Notes under the pieces: model-generated
Told to the model about the DNA's origin: nothing
Databases searched by the model: none
Seen by the model: the letters and a program-made list of their open reading frames with translations, nothing else
Virus record (IMG/VR): IMGVR_UViG_3300012928_002096
Coordinates: 1-64,000 of that record
Strand: one strand, 5' to 3'
DNA: 64,000 nucleotides
From: a virus
Translations under genes and position numbers: made by a program
Part shown: one piece after another, positions 8,605-17,700 of the stretch
How positions within the stretch are numbered: position 1 is the first letter of the stretch
Layout of the letters: every line of letters starts with the position of its first letter

Positions 8605-9933
8605 ATGAAAGACACCTTCTGTCCAATTCCTTGGAACTTCCAGGCTGTTCGAAACAATGGAGATATACGAATTTGCTGTCAAGCAAACGTAACACAAAAC
8701 CAAGGAGTTATTCGACACACTGACGGCACACCCTACAACGCACAACGTGATTCTTTAGAGGATGCACGTAATGCAGACCTTATGAAAGCTGTAAGGAAAA
8801 ATATGCTTGAAGGTATTTGGAGTCAAGAGTGCGGCAGATGTCAACAAGAAGAAGAAGCAGGGCTTAACAGCAGACGCCAATACGAACAGCAAAATTGGCC
8901 TACATTTACTATTGACAAAGCAAGAGATGTAACAGACGAAGACGGCAATGTAAATGATATTCCTGTAACATATTATGATTTGCGTTTTGGAAATTTATGT
9001 AATCTTGCGTGTAGAATGTGTGGTCCAACAGATAGTCACACTTGGTTTGAACAATGGGTAGATTATCATAAAACAAATGATTACATTGATACACACGGTA
9101 CTGTAACATTACAACGTAATGCAAAAGGTAGGTTATTTACAAATGATTATGATTGGCACGGCAGCAATGTTTTTTGGGATAGCATAGAACAAAATATTCC
9201 AAACATAAGACACGTTTATATGGCAGGCGGTGAGCCAATGATGATAGAAAGGCACTATGAATTTTTGCAAAAATGTATTGATAGTGGCTATGCTAAAAAA
9301 ATTATTATAGAATACAATACAAATATGACAGCATTACCTCCTCGTGTATTAGCAATGTGGAAACATTTTAGGCAAGTTAGAGTAGGTGCAAGTATTGACG
9401 GTTTTGGTGATATGGTTGAATACCAACGTTGGCCTTTGAAATGGAAGAGTGCTTACAAAAATTTACAAAAACTAGATGACATATGTGTTGAAAATAAAAA
9501 TATATTTGCTTGGCTTGCTTGTACTGTTACTGCATACAACGTTTTTCATATACCAGAATTTATGTGGTGGAAGTTAAAAGAAAGTGGTTTCAAAAAAATA
9601 AACAGTTCAAAAAAACGACCAATTATTACACACCACGTTGCACACGGACCAAAAAGAACTAATATAAAATTGCTAAGTACAGAACTAAAGGAGGAACTGT
9701 TTCATCATTATAAATTATGGGAAGAAAAATTTATACAAGACAATGAAATAGATCCACATACAAAGGATAACGCAGTAAATATTTTGGACAGTATACTAAA
9801 ATTTGCCAACAAAGAAGATTATGCACAAGACTACTTACAAGAATTTGTAAATTTTACTAATTACCTTGATAAAACAAGAAATCAAAGCATACTAGATGTA
9901 GCACCACAATACTCAAAAATATTTGACAAATAA
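8605..9933 (+). CDS. Radical SAM protein with N-terminal twitch-type domain (type A, copy 2)
   Basis: A 442-residue protein. Radical SAM cysteines are C132, C136 and C139 (LCNLACRMC). The auxiliary cysteines are C6, C24-C25, C76 and C79. MAGGEPMM is the SAM motif. It aligns along its length with the gene at 384, including DLRFG before the cluster and a conserved hydrophobic W-rich second half. There is no clear Shine-Dalgarno site before the ATG (only AAATAATAG), unlike most genes here. A sigma70-like promoter for the next gene overlaps its last codons. Confidence 0.84.
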   Translation: MKDTFCPIPWNFQAVRNNGDIRICCQANVTQNQGVIRHTDGTPYNAQRDSLEDARNADLMKAVRKNMLEGIWSQECGRCQQEEEAGLNSRRQYEQQNWPTFTIDKARDVTDEDGNVNDIPVTYYDLRFGNLCNLACRMCGPTDSHTWFEQWVDYHKTNDYIDTHGTVTLQRNAKGRLFTNDYDWHGSNVFWDSIEQNIPNIRHVYMAGGEPMMIERHYEFLQKCIDSGYAKKIIIEYNTNMTALPPRVLAMWKHFRQVRVGASIDGFGDMVEYQRWPLKWKSAYKNLQKLDDICVENKNIFAWLACTVTAYNVFHIPEFMWWKLKESGFKKINSSKKRPIITHHVAHGPKRTNIKLLSTELKEELFHHYKLWEEKFIQDNEIDPHTKDNAVNILDSILKFANKEDYAQDYLQEFVNFTNYLDKTRNQSILDVAPQYSKIFDK

Positions 9934-9951
9934 ATTAAGGAGTGTTATACT
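9923..9951 (+). promoter_or_regulatory. Sigma70-like promoter TTGACA-17-TATACT
   Basis: TTGACA at 9923-9928 and TATACT at 9946-9951 are separated by exactly 17 bases. It lies across the end of the type A radical SAM gene and just before the ATG at 9957. An AAGGAG lies between the two boxes, so a transcript starting about 9958 would lack it. This is the only such promoter I noticed in the + strand island. Confidence 0.6.
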
Positions 9952-9956
9952 ATAAT

Positions 9957-11078
9957 ATGACTGAAGACTTGAAATGGAGCAACTATGACTTCACGAAAAT
10001 ACCCTTTGATGATATTGTTAGCGTTGGTCAGCGTACTTTATTGTACCGTGACATATTCACAGTATCTTGGCTCCTCGGAAGATTCTGCAACTACCGATGC
10101 AGTTATTGTTGGCCTTATGCCCGTAGTGACCGTAAAGACCATCGTCCTACCGAGCTATGCTTACGAACAATCGATGAAATAAAAAGGCAAGCACGTGAGA
10201 ACGGATTTAATAGTTATCATTTTAGTCTTAGCGGTGGGGAGCCTACTTTCCATCCTGGCTACTTGGATATTTTACAGCATTTGGCTAATGATGTAGAAAA
10301 CACAAATTATACTAGTATTCATATGACAAGTAATTGCAGTAGACCTATAAAGTGGTTTGAAACATATGTAGAATATGCAAAACCTTTTCATAGAGCAAGT
10401 ATTACAGCCAGTTTACATACAGAACACTTAAATACAAAGGAGAAGATGCAGGACTTTGCAGATAAATTAATCCTGTGTCAAGAACACGATGTACAGATTA
10501 CCATTAATATGGTCATGGTACCTGATTGGTTCGAAAGAGACTGGGAAAACGCACTGTTCTTCCACGAACAAGGAATCAACGTCACACTCAAGCCGCAATC
10601 CGATCCAACGGCTAGTAAAGTGGTTGAAGGGTACAAAGAAGAAGACCTAAAACGTTTATGGAACGGAATGCCTCAAAGAGCGTACACTGAAAGTAAAAGG
10701 CAGTGGAAAGGTAGACCTAAACCTAAATTTGAAGTTCCTAAAGATATGATGTATATGCCAGATGCAAGTGTGCCTTGGCATATGCAAGTGGAATTTAGAG
10801 ATAAAGCAGGAACAGCTTGGTATATGGATCAAGCAGAAAGATTCAACGCTTTTAATTTTAACAAATTTAAAGGATGGAAATGCAATGCAGGATATCAAGG
10901 AATTATTATTAGAGAGCCTGATGGAAGTATCAAACGTAGTTATTCTTGTCACGATGTTCCACTTGGCAACATAGAAACAGGATTTAAGTTATTTGATCAT
11001 CCTATGCCTTGTATCACTGAAAGTTGTGTTAGTAGTGCAGATAGTAAAATACCAAAAAGGAAAGAAAATGCATTATAA
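9957..11078 (+). CDS. Radical SAM protein (type C, copy 2)
   Basis: A 373-residue protein with the radical SAM motif C44, C48, C51 (FCNYRCSYC) and LSGGEP as the SAM motif. The segment DIFTVSWLLGRFC aligns with HVFQVTWDTGRRC of the gene at 3864. The C-terminal part has GWKCNA, SYSCHD and C...SC, which fit auxiliary cluster ligands. A GTG at 9942 is an alternative start, but it sits on the ribosome site; ATG 9957 has AAGGAG 14 bases upstream, an unusually long spacing. It overlaps the next gene by 11 nt. Confidence 0.82.
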   Translation: MTEDLKWSNYDFTKIPFDDIVSVGQRTLLYRDIFTVSWLLGRFCNYRCSYCWPYARSDRKDHRPTELCLRTIDEIKRQARENGFNSYHFSLSGGEPTFHPGYLDILQHLANDVENTNYTSIHMTSNCSRPIKWFETYVEYAKPFHRASITASLHTEHLNTKEKMQDFADKLILCQEHDVQITINMVMVPDWFERDWENALFFHEQGINVTLKPQSDPTASKVVEGYKEEDLKRLWNGMPQRAYTESKRQWKGRPKPKFEVPKDMMYMPDASVPWHMQVEFRDKAGTAWYMDQAERFNAFNFNKFKGWKCNAGYQGIIIREPDGSIKRSYSCHDVPLGNIETGFKLFDHPMPCITESCVSSADSKIPKRKENAL

Positions 11079-11742
11079 GATTGTAGAAAATGCTTTTGAT
11101 CAAAATATTATAGATACTATAATTGAATATTATGATAATAGATTTGCTGAAACACATTTAACAAATGGTATGTACAAAATTGAAGATCCGTGGAACCTAG
11201 ATATTGTACAAGAGAATATAAAACCTGTTTTATCAAATTACTTTGACACTAATTTAGAAAATATAGGAGATAATATATACAAACACAACGATCCATATTT
11301 TCCACATTGTGATACAAGTGTTGGTTATCCTTGTTTTAATGTTCTTATTCCGTTAAAAGTACACAATGATTTAGAACAAAAGTTTTGCATATTTGATCAG
11401 TATATAAATGATTTTAGCAGTGGTGCAACTTGGATGGGCAAATGGTATGCTGCTGCACCAGAGTTTGAACATAATAAAAAACGTAGGTTTCCTTTCAAAG
11501 ACAGCATAGTAGAAAATAAAACAAATCTTGAAATAGATGAAGAAATGTTTACAAGTTGTTTAGAAGCACGTGGCAGAGATAGATTATTGTTTAAAAATTT
11601 ATCTGGTATTGCTGTTGATTTTACACCTGGTAGTTTAATTATTTTTGATAGCAAACATATTCATTGCACTGGTAGAATGGATTGTGATTGGAAAATGGGA
11701 TTGAGTTTACGATTTGCAGGTGTATTTGGAGAAGAAGTGTAA
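11068..11742 (+). CDS. 2-oxoglutarate/Fe(II)-dependent oxygenase-like protein
   Basis: A 224-residue protein. FPHCDTSVGYPC holds a candidate HxD metal pair and HIHCTGRMD the distal histidine, with an Arg in GLSLRFAG that could bind 2-oxoglutarate. This is the usual order HxD...H...R of the double-stranded beta-helix oxygenases. ATG 11068 is chosen because AAGG lies a few bases upstream and the family-like opening MHYKIVENAF begins there. The substrate is unknown. The stop overlaps the next start as TAATG. Confidence 0.68.
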   Translation: MHYKIVENAFDQNIIDTIIEYYDNRFAETHLTNGMYKIEDPWNLDIVQENIKPVLSNYFDTNLENIGDNIYKHNDPYFPHCDTSVGYPCFNVLIPLKVHNDLEQKFCIFDQYINDFSSGATWMGKWYAAAPEFEHNKKRRFPFKDSIVENKTNLEIDEEMFTSCLEARGRDRLLFKNLSGIAVDFTPGSLIIFDSKHIHCTGRMDCDWKMGLSLRFAGVFGEEV

Positions 11743-12431
11743 TGTATTTTATTTCTGCACCTTTTGGAAACTATTTACAGTATACTAACTTTTTAAGTGG
11801 TAAGCCAGTAATAAGTGTGACAGGAACATTTACAGTAAAGCCACGCCCTGGACTAGCAAAACAAATTATCAAAACTCTTAGATATACTAAAACAGGTTGG
11901 CGTAATCAACTAGGTTTGCGTAACCCAGGTATATTCCAAGGAATAGAAAATACATCACCTAAAAGCGTAATGAGTATTGCAAGTTTAGAACCAAATGATT
12001 GGAAAATACTTTATGAAATAGTTCCTAAAGATATGAGTGTAGAATTAAATATTAGTTGTCCTAATGTTGACAAGCATCCTAATCTAAGTAAAATTTTTTC
12101 TAAAGATGATAGGAAATGGTGCATTGTAAAAGTGCCACCAATTATTACAAATAAACAAATTGACAGAATTGTTAATTTAGGATATAAACAAATACACGCA
12201 AGTAACACAGTGCCTACTGCAAAAGGCGGGCTAAGTGGTTCTGTAATAGTTGAACATACACTTAGAATACTAGACTATATAAAAACTACACATCCTGATG
12301 TTGAAGTTATTGCTGGTGGTGGTGTATACAGTAAACAAGATGCAAAAACATATATTGATGCAGGTGCAGATCATATTAGTTTAGGAACTGTATGTTTTAC
12401 GCCTTGGAAAATAAAAAGGATAATAAATTGA
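11742..12431 (+). CDS. Dihydroorotate dehydrogenase-like FMN oxidoreductase
   Basis: A 229-residue TIM-barrel flavoprotein. ELNISCPNVDKHPN is the classical DHOD segment, HASNTVPTAKGGLSG the substrate/FMN loop, and IAGGGVYS...AGADHISLGT the FMN phosphate loop. It is shorter than cellular PyrD (about 330 residues), so it may have lost an N-terminal segment. It could act on a dihydropyrimidine or another enoyl-type substrate rather than in UMP synthesis, because no other pyr gene is present. It sits in an operon with oxygenases and an SDR. Confidence 0.75.
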   Translation: MYFISAPFGNYLQYTNFLSGKPVISVTGTFTVKPRPGLAKQIIKTLRYTKTGWRNQLGLRNPGIFQGIENTSPKSVMSIASLEPNDWKILYEIVPKDMSVELNISCPNVDKHPNLSKIFSKDDRKWCIVKVPPIITNKQIDRIVNLGYKQIHASNTVPTAKGGLSGSVIVEHTLRILDYIKTTHPDVEVIAGGGVYSKQDAKTYIDAGADHISLGTVCFTPWKIKRIIN

Positions 12432-12967
12432 AATATGCAATTACTGGACATACAAACGGAATAGGTAAAGCATTTAGTGAATTACCAGAAGTAAAAGATA
12501 ATTTTATTGGCTTCAGCAAATCAAATGGATACAATATTAAAGATGTTGAAGATAGAAGAAAAATTATTAAAGAAAGTATAGACTGTGATGTTTTTATAAA
12601 CAATGCATATACATTGTATTATCAAACAGACTTGTTATACGAATTGCATAAAAAATGGAAAGATAGTGATAAAATTATTATCAATATGGGCAGTAATACA
12701 ACTGATGGTATGAAAGACTTTCCGCATACTTACACTGCCCACAAAGCAAGTTTAGAAACAGCAAGTTTGCAACTTAGCAATACTAAGGATATTTGCAGAG
12801 TTGCATTGTTGAAATTTGGCTATGTTGGTACTGAAAGAATATTAAAATATATGAAACCAGAACATTATATTCCTGTTGAAGATGCTGCAAAAATAATTTA
12901 CCAGACAGTAGAATGGGCAAATAAATATAACGTAAGAACAATGACAATTTTACCGAGAGAGCAATGA
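12428..12967 (+). CDS. Short-chain dehydrogenase/reductase (SDR)
   Basis: A 179-residue SDR. With a TTG start at 12428 the protein opens KYAITGHTNGIGKAF, the TGxxxGIG dinucleotide motif. NMGSNTTD holds the catalytic serine region and YTAHK the YxxxK pair. TTG is favoured because AAAGGA lies seven to nine bases upstream and the Rossmann strand starts directly there. It is a distant paralogue of the SDR at 5026. It overlaps both neighbours by four bases, which suggests translational coupling. Confidence 0.75.
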   Translation: MKYAITGHTNGIGKAFSELPEVKDNFIGFSKSNGYNIKDVEDRRKIIKESIDCDVFINNAYTLYYQTDLLYELHKKWKDSDKIIINMGSNTTDGMKDFPHTYTAHKASLETASLQLSNTKDICRVALLKFGYVGTERILKYMKPEHYIPVEDAAKIIYQTVEWANKYNVRTMTILPREQ

Positions 12968-13566
12968 GTTATTATACAGAATTAGATTTACCAGAATTAG
13001 AATTATACGATGAATTCAATAAGTTAATGGACAATGGTACTATACATTGGTTTAGAGATGATTGTCAAGATCAAATTTGTATCAATAGTACAAAAAAAGA
13101 TCCTGATAATTTTTTATTAGGTAGAGCGAGTTTATATTATGACTGGGATAAATCTTATGAAGAAGATGGTAAAATAGTAACTCCTTTACGTAAACCACCG
13201 TTACGGGAACAACAGTTTACTACACTTTGCACAGCATTTAAAGGTACACTGTTTGAAGAAGTTTACAATGCTCTCACAAAAAAATACAATGTTGGCAGAG
13301 TTAGAATAATGAATAGTCAACCAAAGACTTGTTTAACTTGGCATAGTGATAATACAACTAGAATACATTATCCAATGAAAACACAAGATGGCTGTTTTAT
13401 GATTATTGAAGACGAAGTAAAACATTTAGAAAAAAATAAATGGTATCATACGGATACACGATACGAGCATACTGCAATGAACGCAAGCAGAGAAACTAGA
13501 ATGCATTTGGTTGCTTGTGTGTTAGAGGAAAGGTTTGATGGAGAATACAACAAAGTTATTAATTAA
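12964..13566 (+). CDS. 2-oxoglutarate/Fe(II)-dependent oxygenase-like protein
   Basis: A 200-residue protein. LTWHSDNTTRIHYPM carries an HxD (H-S-D) and RYEHTAMN the distal histidine, followed by an Arg in RETRMHL. The strand pattern resembles aspartyl/asparaginyl beta-hydroxylase-type cupins. It overlaps the SDR upstream as ATGA and the desaturase downstream by about 29 bases. The substrate is unknown. Confidence 0.68.
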   Translation: MSYYTELDLPELELYDEFNKLMDNGTIHWFRDDCQDQICINSTKKDPDNFLLGRASLYYDWDKSYEEDGKIVTPLRKPPLREQQFTTLCTAFKGTLFEEVYNALTKKYNVGRVRIMNSQPKTCLTWHSDNTTRIHYPMKTQDGCFMIIEDEVKHLEKNKWYHTDTRYEHTAMNASRETRMHLVACVLEERFDGEYNKVIN

Positions 13567-14251
13567 TCACGCTTTTTGTCATCTTATGCTTATACCTGCA
13601 TTTTTGTATGGTGATGCTTGGATGTTCATAGCAGGATTTGCTTGGTGGTATGTAATTGCTATTGTTGCAATAAGTGGTGGATATCACAGATATTACAGTC
13701 ATTTTAGTTTTAAGACACGCAAGTGGTATCCATATGCTGTAAATATTTTAGGAATGTTTGCAGGAGCAGGGCCAGCAATGACTTGGGCTGCAACACATAG
13801 ACAACATCACGCATATAGTGACACTGAAGACGATCCCCACAGTCATAGTATCAAAGGTATTTGGAGTGTATATGTAAACACCTGGGGTTATGGTTTTAAA
13901 ATTAAACGTAGATTTATAAAACGTTTACTACAAGATCCGTTGTTAAGATGGTTCCACAAATATTACTTTCATTTAAATGTTGCAATTATTGTTGTGTTTA
14001 CTGCTATTGATCCTATGCTTATGATATTTGGTTATGCTATGCCTGTTGTACTAGCATTTCACGGATATGGTTTGTTAAATGTTTTAGGACACAAAGATGC
14101 ACAACCAAACAATAGTTGGATAGCAAACATATTAACTGCTGGCGAAGGTTGGCATAAAAATCATCATAAACGTGCAGGAAGTTATGAAATAGGACAAAAA
14201 TGGTGGGAACTAGATCCTACTGCTTGGTTTATAAAAATAATTAAGGTTTAG
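13538..14251 (+). CDS. Fatty acid desaturase (delta-9/SCD-like), three His boxes
   Basis: A 237-residue membrane di-iron enzyme. The three histidine boxes are visible: HRYYSH (HX4H), HRQHH (HXXHH) and HKNHH (HXXHH). Hydrophobic membrane segments lie before box one and between boxes two and three. Stearoyl-CoA/acyl-lipid desaturases insert a double bond in membrane fatty acids using O2 and electrons from ferredoxin or cytochrome b5. At about 237 residues it is a minimal version. ATG 13538 is preferred over the TTG at 13535. It may alter host membrane lipids during infection. Confidence 0.85.
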   Translation: MENTTKLLINHAFCHLMLIPAFLYGDAWMFIAGFAWWYVIAIVAISGGYHRYYSHFSFKTRKWYPYAVNILGMFAGAGPAMTWAATHRQHHAYSDTEDDPHSHSIKGIWSVYVNTWGYGFKIKRRFIKRLLQDPLLRWFHKYYFHLNVAIIVVFTAIDPMLMIFGYAMPVVLAFHGYGLLNVLGHKDAQPNNSWIANILTAGEGWHKNHHKRAGSYEIGQKWWELDPTAWFIKIIKV

Positions 14252-14252
14252 T

Positions 14253-14912
14253 ATGGACATTACTTTTGCAGCAATTGACTTAGGTATTAGTGCTTTAGAA
14301 AAACAAAAAATATTAAATGAGATACTTAGTGTTCCTGATGATTATTGGCATTACAATGAATTTAGAGGATGTCATATGCTAGGCATATACAACGGTGGCG
14401 GTAAACTAGGTGGTAGAGATGTAGCAGGAAATACTGCTAAAGGTGAATTTGATTATACTCCAGCTGGTAAACTATGCCATTACACACGATATACATTAGA
14501 AAATAAAATGTTTCCTTTTATGGATCCTGTTGGCAGAGTAACAATACTACGTACAAAAGTTAATGCTGGATTGTCTGTGCATTTAGATAGCACCTATGAA
14601 GAAATAGGTACATTACAACACAAGTTTAGATATGTTCTAAATGGTAACATTGACAAACTATATTTTTTAGATAGAGATCATAAAAAAATATTTGTGCCTG
14701 ATTGTTATGATACCTATGTAATGGATGGTAGTCACGCACATAGTTTAGATCCTGGCACAGAAGAAAAAATTACACTTTGTATAGGTGCTCCTTGGAAAGG
14801 AAAGCCTAATGCTAAGTATGATGAAATATTAAATAATTCATTATTTAATTTTAAAGTAAGTAGACCAAGTTATTACAAGCAGGAATGGCTAGATCCATTT
14901 TTTAAAAAATGA
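14253..14912 (+). CDS. Aspartyl/asparaginyl beta-hydroxylase-like cupin oxygenase
   Basis: A 219-residue protein. GLSVHLD carries HxD, YVMDGSHAHSLDPG the distal histidine(s), and EKITLCIGAPW the final strand. A conserved RYVLNG lies between. This matches the jelly-roll order of Asp/Asn hydroxylase-type 2OG oxygenases. An N-terminal extension of about 90 residues contains GGGKLGG. The start is 2 bases after the desaturase stop. The substrate is unknown. Confidence 0.65.
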   Translation: MDITFAAIDLGISALEKQKILNEILSVPDDYWHYNEFRGCHMLGIYNGGGKLGGRDVAGNTAKGEFDYTPAGKLCHYTRYTLENKMFPFMDPVGRVTILRTKVNAGLSVHLDSTYEEIGTLQHKFRYVLNGNIDKLYFLDRDHKKIFVPDCYDTYVMDGSHAHSLDPGTEEKITLCIGAPWKGKPNAKYDEILNNSLFNFKVSRPSYYKQEWLDPFFKK

Positions 14913-15505
14913 GAATTGTTACACTAGAACAATATGAAGAAAAATTTTTATCATATTGTAATAAGTTTTATAATTTAGATGATAGGAATAAAGATTGGTT
15001 TGATCCTGATTATGCAGGAAGCATACCAAATTCATACAAAAAATATCCACTGTGGACTTTTCTCATAGACGACAACGATAACCTAATTGCATTGAGTTGT
15101 GTGCAAACACATTATTTTCCAGATGATTGTGCTAGGCTTTTAACAAGAACATTTTACAATCCTGAATATAGACGCAAGCATTTAAAATATGAACATAATG
15201 AAAAAACACCTGCAATGTATATGCTTGAAGCACAACTTGAATTAACAAACTATAAACATAATTTTATGAGTGTAGAATTTATAAGAAGAAAAAATTCACT
15301 AGTGAAATTGGCAAAAAAGCTCAACGATAAATATTCTACTAACTGGAAAGTGCTTGATAATTTATATCACACTTATCCAAACAGTGATGATCCACATAGT
15401 TGGCAACCAGTGTGTGTATTACAAACAGATAGTAAATTTCCGTTGAGACACATATCGCAAACAGAATGGGAAAGCATATATGGCAGAAAAGTGTTTAATT
15501 CATAA
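14909..15505 (+). CDS. GNAT-like acyltransferase (tentative)
   Basis: A 198-residue protein. The strand-loop-helix DDCARLLTRTFYNPEYRRK followed by YMLEAQLEL resembles the acetyl-CoA binding region of GNAT enzymes, and FMSVEFIRRKNSL fits the next strand. The R-x-x-G-x-A pyrophosphate motif is not clear. The C-terminal half mentions several HxW and PHSW segments. I treat the assignment as weak. It overlaps the gene before it by four bases and may overlap the next by 26. Confidence 0.4.
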   Translation: MRIVTLEQYEEKFLSYCNKFYNLDDRNKDWFDPDYAGSIPNSYKKYPLWTFLIDDNDNLIALSCVQTHYFPDDCARLLTRTFYNPEYRRKHLKYEHNEKTPAMYMLEAQLELTNYKHNFMSVEFIRRKNSLVKLAKKLNDKYSTNWKVLDNLYHTYPNSDDPHSWQPVCVLQTDSKFPLRHISQTEWESIYGRKVFNS

Positions 15506-16139
15506 TACTCGTAGAAGCAGAGTTGCAGGAAACAACGGACCAAGAAGACATCAAATGAAAACACACGGTACAGTTACACAAAACGTACCTAAAGATGTAT
15601 TAGAACAAATTTACCAAATTGCTGCTACATATAACGGAAATGATTTAGGCGGAGATAATTATCAGATATCACAGCATTGTGATGTAAAAACTGCATTTAC
15701 TGCCAGTGAATCGTATTCACAAATTTTGTTGCAACAATTAAATGATGGCGCAGAAAATGAAGTTGATGAAACTAACTACACAACGTGGCGTAAAGACTTA
15801 CAAACTAATCTAATTGAACAATACTTAGAAAACACGTTTAAAACACCGTATAGAGCCCGTATAAGCGTTATGCACGGGGGTAATGAACTAAATTACCACA
15901 TAGACACTGATACAAGTGTGTTATGTCGTGTACAAATACCTGTAATTACAGAAGGTAGTTTATTTCAATGGAAAACAAAAACTGAAGAAATTAGTTTAGA
16001 TATGTTAACCGGCAATAGTTATTTTGTTAACACTGGTTGGCTACATAGAGTTACAAATGATAGTAACAACATAAGAATTGTTTTAATTTTTGGTGTTGAC
16101 TATGACAATTTACCAAACAAAGAAAGTTTGCTAATTTGA
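15480..16139 (+). CDS. 2-oxoglutarate/Fe(II)-dependent oxygenase-like protein
   Basis: A protein of up to 219 residues. LNYHIDTDTSVLCRVQIPV holds HxD and the following R, and GWLHRVTN the distal histidine. This is the H-x-D...H pattern of asparaginyl/aspartyl hydroxylase-like cupins. The start is uncertain: ATG 15480 adds a basic 25-residue leader overlapping the previous gene, while ATG 15555 begins directly at MKTHGTVTQN, with a weak AAGAAG site. The substrate is unknown. Confidence 0.65.
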   Translation: MAEKCLIHNTRRSRVAGNNGPRRHQMKTHGTVTQNVPKDVLEQIYQIAATYNGNDLGGDNYQISQHCDVKTAFTASESYSQILLQQLNDGAENEVDETNYTTWRKDLQTNLIEQYLENTFKTPYRARISVMHGGNELNYHIDTDTSVLCRVQIPVITEGSLFQWKTKTEEISLDMLTGNSYFVNTGWLHRVTNDSNNIRIVLIFGVDYDNLPNKESLLI

Positions 16140-16864
16140 CATATGTTGATAAAAATGATTGGGTGTTTGATACAAAACAACTACAAACAGAGTTGCAAAA
16201 ATTATTAGAAGAAAATAAAGTCAACAATCAACGAGATGGCAGTTTACACGGGTTATGCCTAACTTCGCAGGACGGCAGTTTATACAATGGATTTAATTTT
16301 AATGTTGCTATACAATATCCTCCGTATGAACAACAAGATAAACAAGATCCTAATCCTAAAATTTATTTTGATTTAGAATACGCTAAACAAAACAACATAT
16401 ATCATATGCTTGACTATGAAGTAGAAACAAATGCTTGTACAGGTATATGGAAAGAAATAATAGACTTTTTGTACAGTAAAGGAATGAATCCACGTAGAGT
16501 AAGACTTTCTTACTTACCACCAGAAGGTGTTATTAATACACATAGCGATGGAGGCGGATATAAATTTCATATACCGATATACACAGATGGTACAGATTTT
16601 GTACACGGAGACGAATCTTACACATTAGAAGAAGGTGGTAGTTATCTAGCAAGTGTTAATCCTTATCATTATGTAAAAAATAATGGTGACACAGATAGAT
16701 GGCATCTAGTTGCTGATGTTTGGGACACAGTAGGAAACTTTAGGATTGGAAAAGTAGGGCAAGACGAATTTAATAATGAAAAAGTAAATGCAAAACTATG
16801 GCGTGATTATGTTAACGGAAAAATAGACACACCAAATAAAATTTTATTAGGAGCTGAAAACTAA
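16136..16864 (+). CDS. 2-oxoglutarate/Fe(II)-dependent oxygenase-like protein
   Basis: A 242-residue protein starting at TTG, overlapping the previous stop as TTGA. RLSYLPPEGVINTHSDGG has the HxD (H-S-D) and NPYHYVKNNGDTDRWHLV the distal His region. The order and the PEG...H.D spacing fit cupin-type hydroxylases. No in-frame ATG exists near the overlap. The substrate is unknown. It is one of a tandem run of oxygenase-like genes. Confidence 0.66.
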   Translation: MTYVDKNDWVFDTKQLQTELQKLLEENKVNNQRDGSLHGLCLTSQDGSLYNGFNFNVAIQYPPYEQQDKQDPNPKIYFDLEYAKQNNIYHMLDYEVETNACTGIWKEIIDFLYSKGMNPRRVRLSYLPPEGVINTHSDGGGYKFHIPIYTDGTDFVHGDESYTLEEGGSYLASVNPYHYVKNNGDTDRWHLVADVWDTVGNFRIGKVGQDEFNNEKVNAKLWRDYVNGKIDTPNKILLGAEN

Positions 16865-17700
16865 TGCAAATGGACGCAGTAAGATATGAAATAGATTTTA
16901 ACACTATGAGTGACTCAGAAATTGTAAACTGGGGTAAAAATATAGTAAAAGATAATGTTGTACTTGTTAGAAACCAAAACCTAGACGAAGCAGGCATACT
17001 AAGAGTTTGTGAATTAGTTGGCAATGTGCTGAAACCAAATCAATTTTTTATGCATCCAGATTACCCTGGCTTATTTAGAGTAACAAACGAACGTAAGGAT
17101 GGCGATAAGATTGGTATCTTTGCAGACAAAGAACTAGACTGGCACAGTAACGGTAATGGTAGGAAAAGCGGCAAAGAGTGTTGTGTAGCCTTATATTGTA
17201 TTCGTCCTGGTGAAAACAGTGTAACTAGTTTTTGTGATACTAGACAAGCATATAGAGATCTAAGCGAAGAAGATAAAAACTTTTACAAGCAAATAGATTG
17301 TACATTTAAATTTGAGAACGGAACATTTTATGACTTAGACGAAGATGACAAAGAATTAAAAATGTTTCAAGGTGGCGCAAGAGATTTCAAGTATGGTGTT
17401 ACAAAACCTTTGGTATATACGCATCCATATGATGGTGATGAAGGATTGTACTTTACATTTCATTACATTAGAGAAATGTGGCTTAGAGATAATCCAGAAG
17501 AGAAGTTGGACAAGCAACCTATCTTTGATAAATTAATGGCACATATTTTCCAAGACAAATATATTTGGCATCACGATGATTGGCAACCAGGTGATTTTAT
17601 TTTTATGGATCAGTTTCATAGTATTCATAAACGTAATGCAGTCGAAGGTGATAGATTCTTATATAGACTAAGTTTTGATTATGAAGGTTGTTATGGATAA
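16864..17700 (+). CDS. TauD/TfdA-family dioxygenase homologue with HxN instead of HxD
   Basis: A 278-residue protein with the overall TauD/clavaminate-synthase layout: an N-terminal VVLVRNQNL region, LDWHSNGNG at residues 91-99, and the distal FMDQFHSIHKRN near residues 248-258, followed by YRLSF whose Arg (R268) should bind 2-oxoglutarate. The expected iron motif H-x-D/E reads H94-S95-N96. An Asn in place of the Asp is unusual and may mean altered iron binding, altered chemistry or loss of activity. It overlaps its neighbours by one base (TAATG). Confidence 0.7.
   Translation: MQMDAVRYEIDFNTMSDSEIVNWGKNIVKDNVVLVRNQNLDEAGILRVCELVGNVLKPNQFFMHPDYPGLFRVTNERKDGDKIGIFADKELDWHSNGNGRKSGKECCVALYCIRPGENSVTSFCDTRQAYRDLSEEDKNFYKQIDCTFKFENGTFYDLDEDDKELKMFQGGARDFKYGVTKPLVYTHPYDGDEGLYFTFHYIREMWLRDNPEEKLDKQPIFDKLMAHIFQDKYIWHHDDWQPGDFIFMDQFHSIHKRNAVEGDRFLYRLSFDYEGCYG

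Noticed and set aside
10656-10952. 98-codon reading frame on the - strand
   Set aside because: Fully within the type C radical SAM gene on the opposite strand; no ribosome site or family features.
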